Of a stretch of DNA of 44,400 bases, positions 1-9,197 are shown in pieces (position 1 is the first letter of the stretch; each line of letters opens with the position of its first letter). Source of the stretch: JAUVXY01 sp964392345 (GTDB taxonomy: Bacteria; Actinomycetota; Humimicrobiia; Humimicrobiales; Humimicrobiaceae); NCBI GenBank assembly GCA_964392345.1, contig CAYMPQ010000004.1, forward strand, positions 1 through 44,400. The letters are read 5' to 3'. A model generated the notes under the pieces. The model did no database searches and was not told the origin of the DNA. It worked only from the letters and a program-made list of their open reading frames with translations. The position numbers were made by a program, and so were the translations under genes.

Positions 1-1550
1 ACTGTAAACCCTCTTGGTCTTCCCTTCAAATTAGGATCATGGCTTAAGGAAAGATGTGTTTTTGCCATACATATCGGCAGCTTGTCAAATCCCTGCCTGG
101 TATATAAATCTATCTTCTTTTCAGCTTCAGCAGAATAATTTATGCCATCTGCTCCATAAATTTTATCAGCAATAATTTCAATTTTTTTCTTAATGGGCCA
201 ATCAAGCGGATAAAGGAACTTAAACTGTGAAGGTCTTTCAGCTGCTCTTGCAACTGCCTCAGCAAGCTCCAGCCCGCCTTCTCCACCTTTTAACCAAACA
301 TTGCTTACAACTGCATCTTCTGCACCTGCTGCCTTAGCGCTTTTCTCTATCACCTTTATTTCTTCCTCTGAATCAGTACTAAATTCATTTATAGCCACTA
401 CAACAGGAATGCCGAAGAGCTTCATGTTTTCTATCATCTTTTCCAAATTTTCGCAGCCTTTTTCAACTGCTTCAACGTTAGGTTTGTTCATTAATTCCTT
501 ATCCACGCCCTTTCCGGGAATAAACTCAAATCCTCCTCCGTGCATTTTTAGTGCTCTTACCGTACAAACAATCACTACCGCATTTGGCTTAAGCCCGCTG
601 TATCTGCACTTGATATCCATAAACTTCTCTGCTCCGCAATCTGCACCAAATCCACTTTCAGTAACTACAAAATCCCCTAATTTTATTGCTATCTGGTCTG
701 CCAGAATTGAACTGTTCCCATGGGCAATATTTGCAAAAGGGCCAGTGTGAACAAGACATGGAGTATGCTCAATTGTCTGAAGCAAATTAGGTTTTATAGC
801 ATCTTTTAAAAGTACTGCCATAGCACCTGCGCATTTTAAGTCTTCTGCAGTAACTGCTTTTCCATCATATGTAGAGCCAATTACTATTTTGCCTAATCTT
901 TGTCTTAAATCTTTAAGGCTTGTAGTAAGTGCAAGTATTGCCATTACCTCAGATGCTACCGTAATATCATAACCTGTTTCTCTCGGAACACCATTTAGTG
1001 GTCCTCCCAAACCTACAACTATGTTTCTCAGCGCTCTATCGCTGATATCTACAACTCTATTTAAGGTTATGCTGAATGGATCAATATTAAGATCGTTTCC
1101 TTTCATAATGTGTGTATCCATAAAAGCAGCTAAAAGGTTATGAGCCATGCCGACAGCATGCGTATCACCTGTGAGATGGAGATTAAAATCTTCCATCGGA
1201 AGAACCTGTGAGTATCCGCCTCCAGCAGCGCCTCCCTTTATGCCAAACACTGGTCCAAGTGATGGCTGCCTTATGCATGTCACAGCCTTTTTGCCGATTT
1301 TGTTTAAAGCCATACTAAGTCCTATGGTAGTTACAGTTTTCCCCTCTCCAAGCGGAGTAGGCGTAATAGCAGTAACGTCAACATACTTCCCGTCTGGTCT
1401 GCCTTTAAAATTTTCCAGAACCTCAAGCTTCACTTTTGCCTTGTAATTTCCATACAGCTCCAAATATTCTTCGCTTAAACCTACTTCCTCTGCAATTTCC
1501 CTTATGTGCTTCATGTTTGCGGCTTGAGCTATTTTTATGTCACTATTCAA
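1..1550 (-). CDS. fhs: Formate--tetrahydrofolate ligase, C-terminus beyond left edge
   Basis: This enzyme activates formate with ATP onto tetrahydrofolate to give 10-formyl-THF. It feeds one-carbon metabolism and, in acetogens, the methyl branch of the Wood-Ljungdahl pathway. The frame, read from the sequence, runs unbroken to position 1. The ATP-binding motif PTPLGEGKT lies near residue 60, followed by SLGPVFGIKGGAAGGGYSQV and the typical stretches VPRETGYDITVASEVMA, NIAHGNSS and ALKMHGG. About 516 codons are visible and the family is about 555 residues, so only some 40 C-terminal residues are missing. The start is TTG at 1550, preceded at 7 nt by AAGGAGG; no ATG lies nearby in frame. The gene stands alone behind its own candidate promoter, with a 370-nt gap upstream. 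The identification is secure. Whether the host is acetogenic cannot be told from here. Confidence 0.97.
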   Translation of the reverse strand, partial: MNSDIKIAQAANMKHIREIAEEVGLSEEYLELYGNYKAKVKLEVLENFKGRPDGKYVDVTAITPTPLGEGKTVTTIGLSMALNKIGKKAVTCIRQPSLGPVFGIKGGAAGGGYSQVLPMEDFNLHLTGDTHAVGMAHNLLAAFMDTHIMKGNDLNIDPFSITLNRVVDISDRALRNIVVGLGGPLNGVPRETGYDITVASEVMAILALTTSLKDLRQRLGKIVIGSTYDGKAVTAEDLKCAGAMAVLLKDAIKPNLLQTIEHTPCLVHTGPFANIAHGNSSILADQIAIKLGDFVVTESGFGADCGAEKFMDIKCRYSGLKPNAVVIVCTVRALKMHGGGFEFIPGKGVDKELMNKPNVEAVEKGCENLEKMIENMKLFGIPVVVAINEFSTDSEEEIKVIEKSAKAAGAEDAVVSNVWLKGGEGGLELAEAVARAAERPSQFKFLYPLDWPIKKKIEIIADKIYGADGINYSAEAEKKIDLYTRQGFDKLPICMAKTHLSLSHDPNLKGRPRGFT

Positions 1551-1616
1551 TGTAAAACCCCTCCTTTTGTGTTTTGCCATTTTAATTGATTACAAAATCT
1601 AAAAATATATTATGGC

Positions 1617-1645
1617 ATTATATTATAATTACTAACTTGTTACAA
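1617..1645 (-). promoter_or_regulatory. Candidate promoter of fhs
   Basis: On the minus strand TTGTAA (1645-1640) and TATAAT (1622-1617) are separated by 17 nt, a good sigma-70-type match. Transcription would start near 1610, giving a leader of about 60 nt before the TTG start of fhs. No riboswitch fold was recognised in that leader. Confidence 0.55.
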
Positions 1646-1919
1646 TATCTATTAGAATTTTTTATTTAGATGATTTTCCGTGAAATTCCTTAAGGTTTTA
1701 TGGAAAATCCAGGACAGTGGCAGAATCCGGCAGGACTTTGTTTATGCCAGAGATTTCTGCCTTAGCTTGGCAAGGTTTTACAATTGGCAGATCAATACCT
1801 TATGCTTCCACACACTTATGTTCTGCCTACACGTAAGATAAACCAGGTAGTGTATGAGTAATAATATATCTATAATATACCTGCATCAATATATGCACGC
1901 AACAGCTTTTGCTTCAATG
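1646..1919. other. Intergenic stretch with two tandem GGCAGA/TCTGCC hairpins
   Basis: No gene is recognised here. The part from about 1690 to 1850 is visibly richer in G+C than its surroundings. It contains two successive inverted repeats: GGCAGAA (1719-1725) with TTCTGCC (1755-1761), and GGCAGA (1776-1781) with TCTGCC (1822-1827). Short frames of about 40-50 codons are open on both strands but match nothing I know. The region lies upstream of the fhs promoter and downstream of the lipoprotein gene. It could be a small RNA, a read-through barrier or a decayed gene; none of these is shown. Confidence 0.5.
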
Positions 1920-2453
1920 TTATTTTTCAGCAACAGTAAGGATTAAAGCAGTAGCCTCATCTTCGGATTCCATTATGATAACACTTACCTCATATTTATC
2001 ATTGCTTGCGACAAAACTGAAAGACTTGCCTTCGTCTCCCATATCAGCAGAGAATTCATTTTCTACATTCCAGCCGCTTAATTTATCTTTATACCAGTTA
2101 AATAAATCTTCCCCTGATCCATTGTATGTTCCACTAACCGAAAAATTTGCCTTTTCATCACTTGTATCCTTAAATGAAGTTGCTATCTGCAAATCAGAGT
2201 GAACCGGCACTTCGCCAGGAAACCCATCCGGAAGTTCCGCTTCTTTCCCAATAGTAACTTCGCCCTCATCAGTTTTAATTGTCACTTTATCTTCGCTGTA
2301 ATCAACCTCTACATCTTCACCTTCACGCTCAGCTGCCTTCTCCACTGCTTCCTCTACAACTTTTTCAGCAATCTTCTGGCTGGCAGACCTGCAGCCACTA
2401 ACAGAAAATAGCACCATAAGCAAAATAAAAATCAGCGCAATTACTTTTTTCAT
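1920..2453 (-). CDS. Predicted lipoprotein of unknown function
   Basis: The 177-residue product begins with a short basic start (MKK), a hydrophobic stretch and the lipobox FSVSGC, with the lipidated cysteine near residue 21. It is therefore predicted to be exported and anchored to the outer face of the membrane. Residues about 22-75 are strongly charged and rich in Glu, Asp and Lys. The remainder resembles a small beta-rich domain (SGTYNGSGEDLFNWYKDKL), as in many uncharacterised Gram-positive lipoproteins. I do not recognise a named family. An SD-like AAAGGGG precedes the ATG. A TATAAT box lies at 2497-2492 without a clear -35 partner. The gene sits alone between the lepA terminator and the fhs leader, so context gives no function. 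Confidence 0.8.
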   Translation of the reverse strand: MKKVIALIFILLMVLFSVSGCRSASQKIAEKVVEEAVEKAAEREGEDVEVDYSEDKVTIKTDEGEVTIGKEAELPDGFPGEVPVHSDLQIATSFKDTSDEKANFSVSGTYNGSGEDLFNWYKDKLSGWNVENEFSADMGDEGKSFSFVASNDKYEVSVIIMESEDEATALILTVAEK

Positions 2454-2527
2454 TTAAAATCCCCTTTCCACTGTCATTATTTTTTATTTATATTATATGA
2501 CTTTCTCCCTGTACGCACCTGCCAGTT

Positions 2528-2565
2528 AAAAAACAGCAACTTTGTCAAAAATAAGGCAAGTGCTG
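2528..2565 (-). terminator. Probable rho-independent terminator after lepA
   Basis: Read on the minus strand, CAGCACTT (2565-2558) pairs with AAGTTGCTG (2542-2534) with one bulged base, and a run of six T follows (2533-2528). It lies about 40 nt beyond the lepA stop, where the murJ-lepA unit would be expected to end. Confidence 0.6.
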
Positions 2566-2604
2566 TAGAAAATAATAGCATAATATAGAATATATTTAAA
2601 AAAA

Positions 2605-4416
2605 CTATTTTCTGGTATCCAGCCTGTAAAAACTTGCAAATACTTCACTTGGGATCTCGACTTTCCCAATTTTTTTCATTCTTTTCTTTCCTTTTTTTTG
2701 TTTTTCTAAAAGCTTCCTCTTTCTTGTAACATCGCCCCCATAAAGTTTGGCAATAACATCCTTTCTAAATGCAGCCACACTCTCTCTTGCAATTACTTTC
2801 TTCCCGATAGAAGCCTGCACGGCAACTTCAAAAAGGTGCCTTGGTATTTGTTTTCTCAATTCCTTTACAAGTTCTCTTCCAAGATAATAAGCTCTGTCCC
2901 TATGAGTAATAACTGACATCTCTTCTACTTTTTCTCCTGCCACCAATATATCCAGTTTTACTAAATCTGAAGGTCTGTATTCCGAAAATTCATAATCCAG
3001 AGAAGCAAACCCTGAAGTAACAGATTTTAAAAGATTAAAAAAATCTACAATTATTTCAGAAAGAGGCATCTTATATTTTATTTCCACCCTATCAGTTGAA
3101 ATATACTGCATATCTACAAAATTACCTCTTTTCTGATCTGCAAGTTTCATAACTTCTCCAATATAATTTTTAGGAGTAATAACAGTAGCTGCCACATAAG
3201 GTTCCTCAATTTTTAAAATTCTTTCCTGTGAGGGGAAATCATTGGGTCTTTTAACTTCTATCACGCTTCCATCACTCTTTGTAACTTTATATGCAACATT
3301 GGGTGCAGTGGTCACCAGTCTCAGGTCATATTCCCTTTCAAGCCTTTCCTTTACTATCTCCATATGCAGCAAGCCTAAGAAACCACATCTAAACCCAAAC
3401 CCGAGCGCGGATGACACTTCTGGCGTAAAATTAAGTGATGAGTCACTTAGCAAAAGCTTGCCCAGCGCATCTCTTAAATTCTCATAATCTCCCCCTTCAA
3501 TCGGAAACAGTCCGCAGTAAACCATAGATTTGGGCTTACTGTAGCCCGGGAGGCTTTTTGTGGCTGGGTTTTCATAAGAAGTTACCGTATCTCCGACTGT
3601 GATATGGCTTGTTTCCTTAATACCGGTAATCATGTATCCTACTTCTCCAACGGCTAACTTTTCCTTTTTTATTTTCTTCGTGGCAAGTATCCCAACTTCT
3701 TCAACATATGTAACTACATTTTCAGCAATAAATTTAATTTTCATACCTTTATTTATGTAACCATTTACTACTCTTATCAGGACCACAACACCTCTGTAGG
3801 GATCATATTGTGAGTCAAAAATCAAAGCCTGGAGAGGACCTTTAAGATCACCTTTTGGCGGAGGGATCTCGGTAACTATCCTGTCAAGTATTTCATTTAC
3901 GCCTTGTCCGGTTTTTGCGCTAATTTGCAGGATACTGTCTTTTTCAATTGCAAGTATCTTGCTTATCTCTTCGCTTACTTCATCCGGTCTTGCACTCTTT
4001 AAATCTATTTTATTTATAACCGGAATAATTTTTAATTTATTGTCAAGCGCCAGGTAGACATTCGCAAGCGTCTGCGCCTGTATGCCCTGAGTGGCATCAA
4101 CAACTAAAACTGCGCCTTCGCATGCAGCAAGACTCCTTGAAACCTCATAACTAAAATCAACATGGCCGGGGGTATCTATCAGGTTGAAAATATATTTATT
4201 TCCATCAATTCTGCAGTTATGTATCACCCTTACAGCATGTGATTTAATAGTTATCCCACGCTCTCTCTCAAGATCCATGTCATCAAGATACTGGTCAAGC
4301 ATCTCCCTTGGATTCACAGTTTGAGTCAATTCCAGTATCCTGTCTGCAAGCGTGGATTTCCCATGATCTATGTGAGCAATTATAGAAAAATTTCTAATTA
4401 ATTTATTTTCAATCAT
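2605..4416 (-). CDS. lepA: Translation elongation factor 4 (LepA)
   Basis: LepA/EF4 is a ribosome-bound GTPase that acts on stalled or mispaused ribosomes and during 30S assembly. The 603-residue length fits the family. The GTPase domain shows G1 AHIDHGKST near residue 15, G3 DTPGHVDF near 80 and G4 NKID near 135, with the effector-side ERGITIK between G1 and G3. An EF-Tu-like domain 2, EF-G-like domains and the LepA-specific C-terminal domain (YGGDVTRKRKLLEKQKKGK) follow. The ATG at 4416 has AAGG a few bases upstream. It follows murJ by 54 nt on the same strand and is probably co-transcribed with it. Confidence 0.98.
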   Translation of the reverse strand: MIENKLIRNFSIIAHIDHGKSTLADRILELTQTVNPREMLDQYLDDMDLERERGITIKSHAVRVIHNCRIDGNKYIFNLIDTPGHVDFSYEVSRSLAACEGAVLVVDATQGIQAQTLANVYLALDNKLKIIPVINKIDLKSARPDEVSEEISKILAIEKDSILQISAKTGQGVNEILDRIVTEIPPPKGDLKGPLQALIFDSQYDPYRGVVVLIRVVNGYINKGMKIKFIAENVVTYVEEVGILATKKIKKEKLAVGEVGYMITGIKETSHITVGDTVTSYENPATKSLPGYSKPKSMVYCGLFPIEGGDYENLRDALGKLLLSDSSLNFTPEVSSALGFGFRCGFLGLLHMEIVKERLEREYDLRLVTTAPNVAYKVTKSDGSVIEVKRPNDFPSQERILKIEEPYVAATVITPKNYIGEVMKLADQKRGNFVDMQYISTDRVEIKYKMPLSEIIVDFFNLLKSVTSGFASLDYEFSEYRPSDLVKLDILVAGEKVEEMSVITHRDRAYYLGRELVKELRKQIPRHLFEVAVQASIGKKVIARESVAAFRKDVIAKLYGGDVTRKRKLLEKQKKGKKRMKKIGKVEIPSEVFASFYRLDTRK

Positions 4417-4470
4417 AAGCCTTGATTAATTTAATAATAATTTTATTACTACCAATAATTATTCTTTACC

Positions 4471-6048
4471 TTACATGAATTTTTTCCTTAAATTCTTAAG
4501 CAGGTCAGCCACAAATTTTATCTCTTCCATTCTAAACCAAACGGTGCATAAAATATAGATGCCTGCTCCAAGTATAATTACGGTAAGCAGTGAGAAAATA
4601 AGCGCTGGTAAGCTTTGGTAAGCAAAGCATGAAATCCAGCTCCACAAAAAATACACAACAGTGCCCATTACGGCAGATGCCAGGAAAATTTTACTGTAAG
4701 ATTTAATTATTCTTTTTCCTCCCAGGCTACCCACTTTTTTTCTTAAGATAGTAATAAGAATAAATACATTGCATATTGCAACAAGAGACGTGGACAGCGC
4801 AAGCCCTCCAACATCCATAAATCTTATTAGAATCCAATCTAAAACAAAATTTACTACAATAGAAATAAGTGCTACTTTTAGTGGTGTTTTTACATTTTTA
4901 AAAGCATAAAAAACCCTGTTTAAAATCATAAGTAAGCCAAAAGACAAAAGGCCAAGCGAATGGAACACTAAAATATATGCTACTTTTTCTGTATCAGAAG
5001 GGCCAAACATATAATGTTCGAATAAAACTTTAATTATGGGATAACTTAAAATTACAAGCCCAATAGTTGAGGGCACCATAACATATCCAATTTCCCTTAC
5101 CCCCAGTGAAAAACTTTTTTTCATGCCCCCTACATCATTTCCAGCTGCCTGCCTTGAAATTAAAGGATAAAGCACAGTTATGATTGCTACCGAGAATACC
5201 CCGAGCGGCAAATTGGCAACCCTCCATGAAAGAGTAAGAGCAGTTGTATTTCCTCCACCTAAATTTAAAGCAAAAAAATTATCAACACTGTTATTAAGCT
5301 GAACTGCTCCAAGACTGAGCAGTATTGGAAACATTAATGAAAATATCTCTTTTACAGCCTTATGTTTTAGATCTATTTTAAATTTATATTTTATACCACA
5401 AGCTCTAAACTGCGGAATCTGTATTGATAGATGGAACACAGAACCTGCAATAACCCCAACAGCCATACTTGCAATTCCAAGTTTAGAATAAAATAGCAGA
5501 ACAAAAACAATTGTAACAATATTCATAACAAAAGGTGCGATGGAGGGAACAGTAAAAATATTGTGGGAATTTAAAACTCCTGTGACTAAACCTGAGAGGC
5601 TAAGGGTAATTAGAGAAAATATCATAATCCTGTTCATAAATGTAAATTTAGCTACATCTAGCTGGTAATTTGCTACTTTTGAAAGCAAAACCCCAATTTC
5701 AGGAGAAAAGATAAATATAGCCACGGAAATAATAAAAAAAGCTGCTGCAAATATATTTATAACTGAATTTACGAATACTTTAAGTTCATCTTTTTCATTC
5801 CTCTTCAGATATGAAGAGTAAATGGGAATAAAAGCAGCAACAATCAATGATTCCGCAAATAATACTCTGAAAAGGTTGGGGATAAAATATGCCCACGTGA
5901 AAGCATCTGTTTCGTAGCTGATCCCAAAATAACCAGCCATTATCTGATCCCTTGCCAGCCCTGATATTTTTGACAGCAGTATGGCAACAATTACCAGCAC
6001 GGTAGCGCTAAAAATATTTTTTCTCAAAATTAAGCGGTCTTTTTCCAT
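4471..6048 (-). CDS. murJ: Lipid II flippase MurJ (MviN family)
   Basis: MurJ flips lipid-linked peptidoglycan precursor across the inner membrane. The 525-residue product is hydrophobic throughout, with about 14 predicted membrane segments. It carries the family N-terminus: ISGLARDQIMAGYFG, then TDAFTWAYFIPNLFRVLFAE and FIPIYSSYL. Basic residues in the early loops match those thought to contact lipid II. The ATG at 6048 has only a weak SD. The gene is divergent from rpsT across a 170-nt AT-rich gap and is followed by lepA. Its role agrees with the rod-shape and PBP2 genes elsewhere in the window. Confidence 0.96.
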   Translation of the reverse strand: MEKDRLILRKNIFSATVLVIVAILLSKISGLARDQIMAGYFGISYETDAFTWAYFIPNLFRVLFAESLIVAAFIPIYSSYLKRNEKDELKVFVNSVINIFAAAFFIISVAIFIFSPEIGVLLSKVANYQLDVAKFTFMNRIMIFSLITLSLSGLVTGVLNSHNIFTVPSIAPFVMNIVTIVFVLLFYSKLGIASMAVGVIAGSVFHLSIQIPQFRACGIKYKFKIDLKHKAVKEIFSLMFPILLSLGAVQLNNSVDNFFALNLGGGNTTALTLSWRVANLPLGVFSVAIITVLYPLISRQAAGNDVGGMKKSFSLGVREIGYVMVPSTIGLVILSYPIIKVLFEHYMFGPSDTEKVAYILVFHSLGLLSFGLLMILNRVFYAFKNVKTPLKVALISIVVNFVLDWILIRFMDVGGLALSTSLVAICNVFILITILRKKVGSLGGKRIIKSYSKIFLASAVMGTVVYFLWSWISCFAYQSLPALIFSLLTVIILGAGIYILCTVWFRMEEIKFVADLLKNLRKKFM

Positions 6049-6167
6049 AACTTATTTATTTTTGTTTTAATTTTACTTTAATTTATATTTTTAATATACA
6101 CCAAAAAGCATACCCCAAAATCTAAGTTTGCATAATTATAATAAATATTTTTATTTTTTAAAAAAAA

Positions 6168-6176
6168 TGATAGAAT
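6168..6176 (+). promoter_or_regulatory. Candidate extended -10 promoter of rpsT
   Basis: TGATAGAAT is an extended -10 element (TG-n-TAGAAT) without a clear -35 box. Transcription would begin near 6183, leaving a leader of about 36 nt that contains the GGAGG of rpsT. Confidence 0.4.
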
Positions 6177-6218
6177 TAGCCCTTGTTAAAAAATCTTAAC
6201 TTGGAGGATAATAAATTT

Positions 6219-6491
6219 ATGCCAAATATTAAGTCACAGAAAAAAAGGGACAGACAAAATAAAAAAAGAGAATTAAAAAATAAAATAGCAAAAAGCAAGA
6301 TCAAAACAGAAACTAAAAAATTCATCCAGTCTGTAGAAAAAAGCAATAATATAGAAGAAGCTGAGAAAAATTTAAGCACACTTTTTAATGTATTAGACAG
6401 TGCAGCAAAGAAAAGCGCAGTTCATAAAAATTTTGCTGCCAATAAAAAATCAAAAGCCGCAAAATTTCTTAACTCAGTAAAATCCAAATAA
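6219..6491 (+). CDS. rpsT: 30S ribosomal protein S20
   Basis: S20 is a primary 16S rRNA-binding protein of the small subunit. The product is 90 residues and lysine-rich, starting MPNIKSQKKRDRQN, which matches the S20 N-terminal helix. The typical C-terminus (KSAVHKNFAANKKSKAAKFL) is present. A longer reading from 6183 is possible, but the GGAGG at 6203-6207 and family alignment favour the ATG at 6219. The gene is on the plus strand and convergent with holA, a common arrangement beside comEC-holA. Confidence 0.97.
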   Translation: MPNIKSQKKRDRQNKKRELKNKIAKSKIKTETKKFIQSVEKSNNIEEAEKNLSTLFNVLDSAAKKSAVHKNFAANKKSKAAKFLNSVKSK

Positions 6492-6508
6492 AGTTTTATT
6501 AAATTAAC

Positions 6509-7612
6509 TCAAGAAGATATATTTACATTAATTATTTCTAAGATTAGTTTTTGCGTTAACTTTTTATCTTCTATTTCACCTTTTCTAAAATTAATGTCAT
6601 ATGTATTCAGAATTTCAAAGACTTTTATTATTTCTGCTTCTGAATAATTCCTGCTATATCCTGCGTACTTGTCCACAATTTTTCTTACAAAATAAGTTGG
6701 CGCATTTATTTTATTTCCTGTATAGCTTCTGGCGAGCTCAATTCCGCCATCTGATTTAATATACAAAAAACACTTAAACATCCTGTGTATCAATTTTACT
6801 ATTCCTATTAAATTTTCATTCTTATCTGAAATAGCTTTTAATGCTTTTAGGGCATTGCCCCTGCTCCTGCTGCCAAGGTAATCAACAAGATCAAAAATAT
6901 TGGATGGATTAATACTGTTTACAAGCGATTTTACTATCTTTTCATCAATAATTTTTTCCTTTTCAGAAATTATGTATGTACAAAGTTTTTCATACTCTGC
7001 TTTAAGCAAGCTGGATTCAAAGTTTACACTTTCCGTTAAAACAGTAATTGCCCTATCAGTAAATTTAATGCCGTCTAATTCCGATTTTTCCCTTACCCAT
7101 TTTCTAAGATCATCACTTAAAGGTGGCTTAAGTTTTTTAATCTGGCCAACTTTTTTCACAGCATCAATAAATTTGGAATTAAGCTTATCCTTTGAAGCTG
7201 TAATAATAAAAACAATGCCGGTATCTTTACTGTTTGCCGATAAGAGAAGACCGGTCAGCATCTTTAGTAAACGCGAAGTCAGGTGATCTATATTTTTAAT
7301 TACTACAATTTTTTTAGTTGAGAAGAAAGAAGGCATGCTTACAAAATTATTAAAATCCTCTTCATTGATTTCATCCAGCGCATCAAAACTTCTAAAGTCA
7401 GCGTCAAAGTTAATTTTACCTTTTAAAAACTTCTTTACGCTTCCAATTATGTCATTTAAGGCAGCGCTGCTTTTGCTGATATATAAATAGCAGGGTTCCA
7501 AACTGTCTAAATTTAAATTTTTTTTGGTTTTGCCGACTTTACTCATACTATTACTGATTTTAACATTTATGCACTTTTCATCCAATAATTGCTTTTTCTT
7601 TTTTTTGGTCAT
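6509..7612 (-). CDS. holA: DNA polymerase III delta subunit
   Basis: The delta subunit belongs to the clamp-loader complex that opens the sliding clamp for loading onto DNA. The 367-residue product has the family pattern: an N-terminal segment (PCYLYISKSS), a central VVIKNIDHL followed by a helical middle, and a C-terminal alpha-helical collar domain ending in KLTQKLILEI. Sequence identity across this family is always low, and context supports the call because holA normally lies between comEC and rpsT. The ATG at 7612 lies inside the end of comEC, a 35-nt overlap. An internal ATG at 7546 would remove a 22-residue lysine-rich leader not typical of the family, but neither start has a strong SD. 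Confidence 0.9.
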   Translation of the reverse strand: MTKKKKKQLLDEKCINVKISNSMSKVGKTKKNLNLDSLEPCYLYISKSSAALNDIIGSVKKFLKGKINFDADFRSFDALDEINEEDFNNFVSMPSFFSTKKIVVIKNIDHLTSRLLKMLTGLLLSANSKDTGIVFIITASKDKLNSKFIDAVKKVGQIKKLKPPLSDDLRKWVREKSELDGIKFTDRAITVLTESVNFESSLLKAEYEKLCTYIISEKEKIIDEKIVKSLVNSINPSNIFDLVDYLGSRSRGNALKALKAISDKNENLIGIVKLIHRMFKCFLYIKSDGGIELARSYTGNKINAPTYFVRKIVDKYAGYSRNYSEAEIIKVFEILNTYDINFRKGEIEDKKLTQKLILEIINVNISS

Positions 7613-9197
7613 ATGAATTTGACCTGCTTAGATATTTTTTTAGCACACACAATGCCGCCAGTAACACGGCGTAATATATTATTACATACTTCATGTGAAA
7701 ATGGCCAAGACTAAGGAAACTAAAATCCAGTTTTCCAAGGAAAGCAGTTACCCGCAGGATATAATTTATAAATATTGAAGCTGGCTTTAAAATAAAAGCA
7801 CCCAATGGCATCCATATCATGCTAAATACTGAAGATACAAACAATAGCAGCAGTGCTGCATAAAATGCAGGTATTATTATAAGATTGGCCGCTACCGCTA
7901 CTGTTGATACGCCGCCAAAAAAATAGCTTACAGTTGGCGTTAACACTGCCTGCACAGAAATAGTTAAAACAACCATTCTTGCTACATAACTTTCCTTTAT
8001 TTTAAATTTTGGAAATATTTTACTTAAAAATTTTAGCAATACCGGGCTTACAAAAATTATTGCTGCCATAGAACTGAAAGACAGCCAGAATCCTAAATCA
8101 TAAAAAAAAGAAGGATTTGATAAAATCATCGCAATATATGTAAAATATAAAACTATTCTCTGGCTATATTCCCTGCCCCACATACCTGCAAGGATTACAA
8201 AAACAAACATAATGGTGGCTCTCTGCATGCTTGCTTTCTCTCCAACCAAAAAATTATAAATCAGCAGGAATATAAATATCAGCCAGAACGAAAAAGTAAA
8301 AAAATTAATTTTTCTAAAAATCCAATTAATAAAATATAATAGAATAGAAATATGCAGTCCTGAAATAGCCAGAAGGTGAAATACCCCGCTTTTTTTAAAA
8401 TTTTCCAGCACGTAGCCGGGAACGTCGCTCTTATTTCCCAAAACAAGCGCCTCTGCAATAGATGCACTTTCATAATTAAGGCTTCTAAAATAAACATTTT
8501 CCAAATACTTATACACTCTGCCTCTAAGTCTGAATATTGTATAAACAAAGTTATCAGGCATAATTTTTTCAACATTACTTACTTCTGATACAAAAATAAG
8601 CTTGTCTGAATTTTTTAAATAAGTATCTTTGCTGAGGTTTATGTAACCATCCACTCTGATGTAATCATCCCTTAAAAGGAACCCGGGATCACAATTTTTT
8701 ATTTTTACCTTAATGTGGCCATCCGCTTTAAAGGTTGTGCTTGTATCCTTGTCTCCTCTTACAATCAGGGCCCTGTCAGCTTCAAGCAGAAAATATAAAT
8801 TTCCATAGCTGTATTTTGGATAGCTGGCAACTCTTCCATCTAAAATTATATTTTGCCTGCTGCTGCCTTTATGTTTTTCTATTAAATAAAATATATTTTT
8901 GCTTTCCCTGTAATTGTACGCACTAAAGTTTACACACCCTATAAGTAAAAAGGCAAAAAACGAAACAACTATAATAACTGCAGTCAAAATTTTTCTATTA
9001 TCATAATTAAGGCTATCTTCTGCACTTTTATGTAAAAACTTCTTTACTGTAAAAAACCCTGATACTGACATTAAAATTATAGTAAAAAGTGCATAAAAGA
9101 CATTTAAATAAATACCAGCAGGATATTTGCTGCCAATATAAGAGCCTGCAGTCAATCCAACGGCCCACAATAAATAATAATATTTTATACTAAACAC
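7578..9197 (-). CDS. comEC: ComEC/Rec2-family DNA-uptake channel, short form
   Basis: ComEC forms the inner-membrane channel for single-stranded DNA during natural transformation. The 539-residue protein has an N-terminal membrane pair, an extracellular DUF4131-like/OB region (about residues 95-230) and the Competence domain, marked by GVFHLLAISGLHISIL and several membrane helices. The C-terminal metallo-beta-lactamase-like domain of full-length ComEC (about 750-800 residues) is absent: the protein ends shortly after the last helix with a basic tail. The reading frame shows no sign of frameshift at its end. It starts with GTG inside the last codons of comEA, an 8-nt overlap, so the two are translationally coupled. 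Confidence 0.93.
   Translation of the reverse strand: MFSIKYYYLLWAVGLTAGSYIGSKYPAGIYLNVFYALFTIILMSVSGFFTVKKFLHKSAEDSLNYDNRKILTAVIIVVSFFAFLLIGCVNFSAYNYRESKNIFYLIEKHKGSSRQNIILDGRVASYPKYSYGNLYFLLEADRALIVRGDKDTSTTFKADGHIKVKIKNCDPGFLLRDDYIRVDGYINLSKDTYLKNSDKLIFVSEVSNVEKIMPDNFVYTIFRLRGRVYKYLENVYFRSLNYESASIAEALVLGNKSDVPGYVLENFKKSGVFHLLAISGLHISILLYFINWIFRKINFFTFSFWLIFIFLLIYNFLVGEKASMQRATIMFVFVILAGMWGREYSQRIVLYFTYIAMILSNPSFFYDLGFWLSFSSMAAIIFVSPVLLKFLSKIFPKFKIKESYVARMVVLTISVQAVLTPTVSYFFGGVSTVAVAANLIIIPAFYAALLLLFVSSVFSMIWMPLGAFILKPASIFINYILRVTAFLGKLDFSFLSLGHFHMKYVIIYYAVLLAALCVLKKYLSRSNSYDQKKEKAIIG

Noticed and set aside
1551..1610. Tetrahydrofolate or other riboswitch in the fhs leader
   Set aside because: The predicted leader is about 60 AT-rich nt without the paired core of the THF riboswitch. 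The hairpins further upstream do not match it or a cobalamin riboswitch either.
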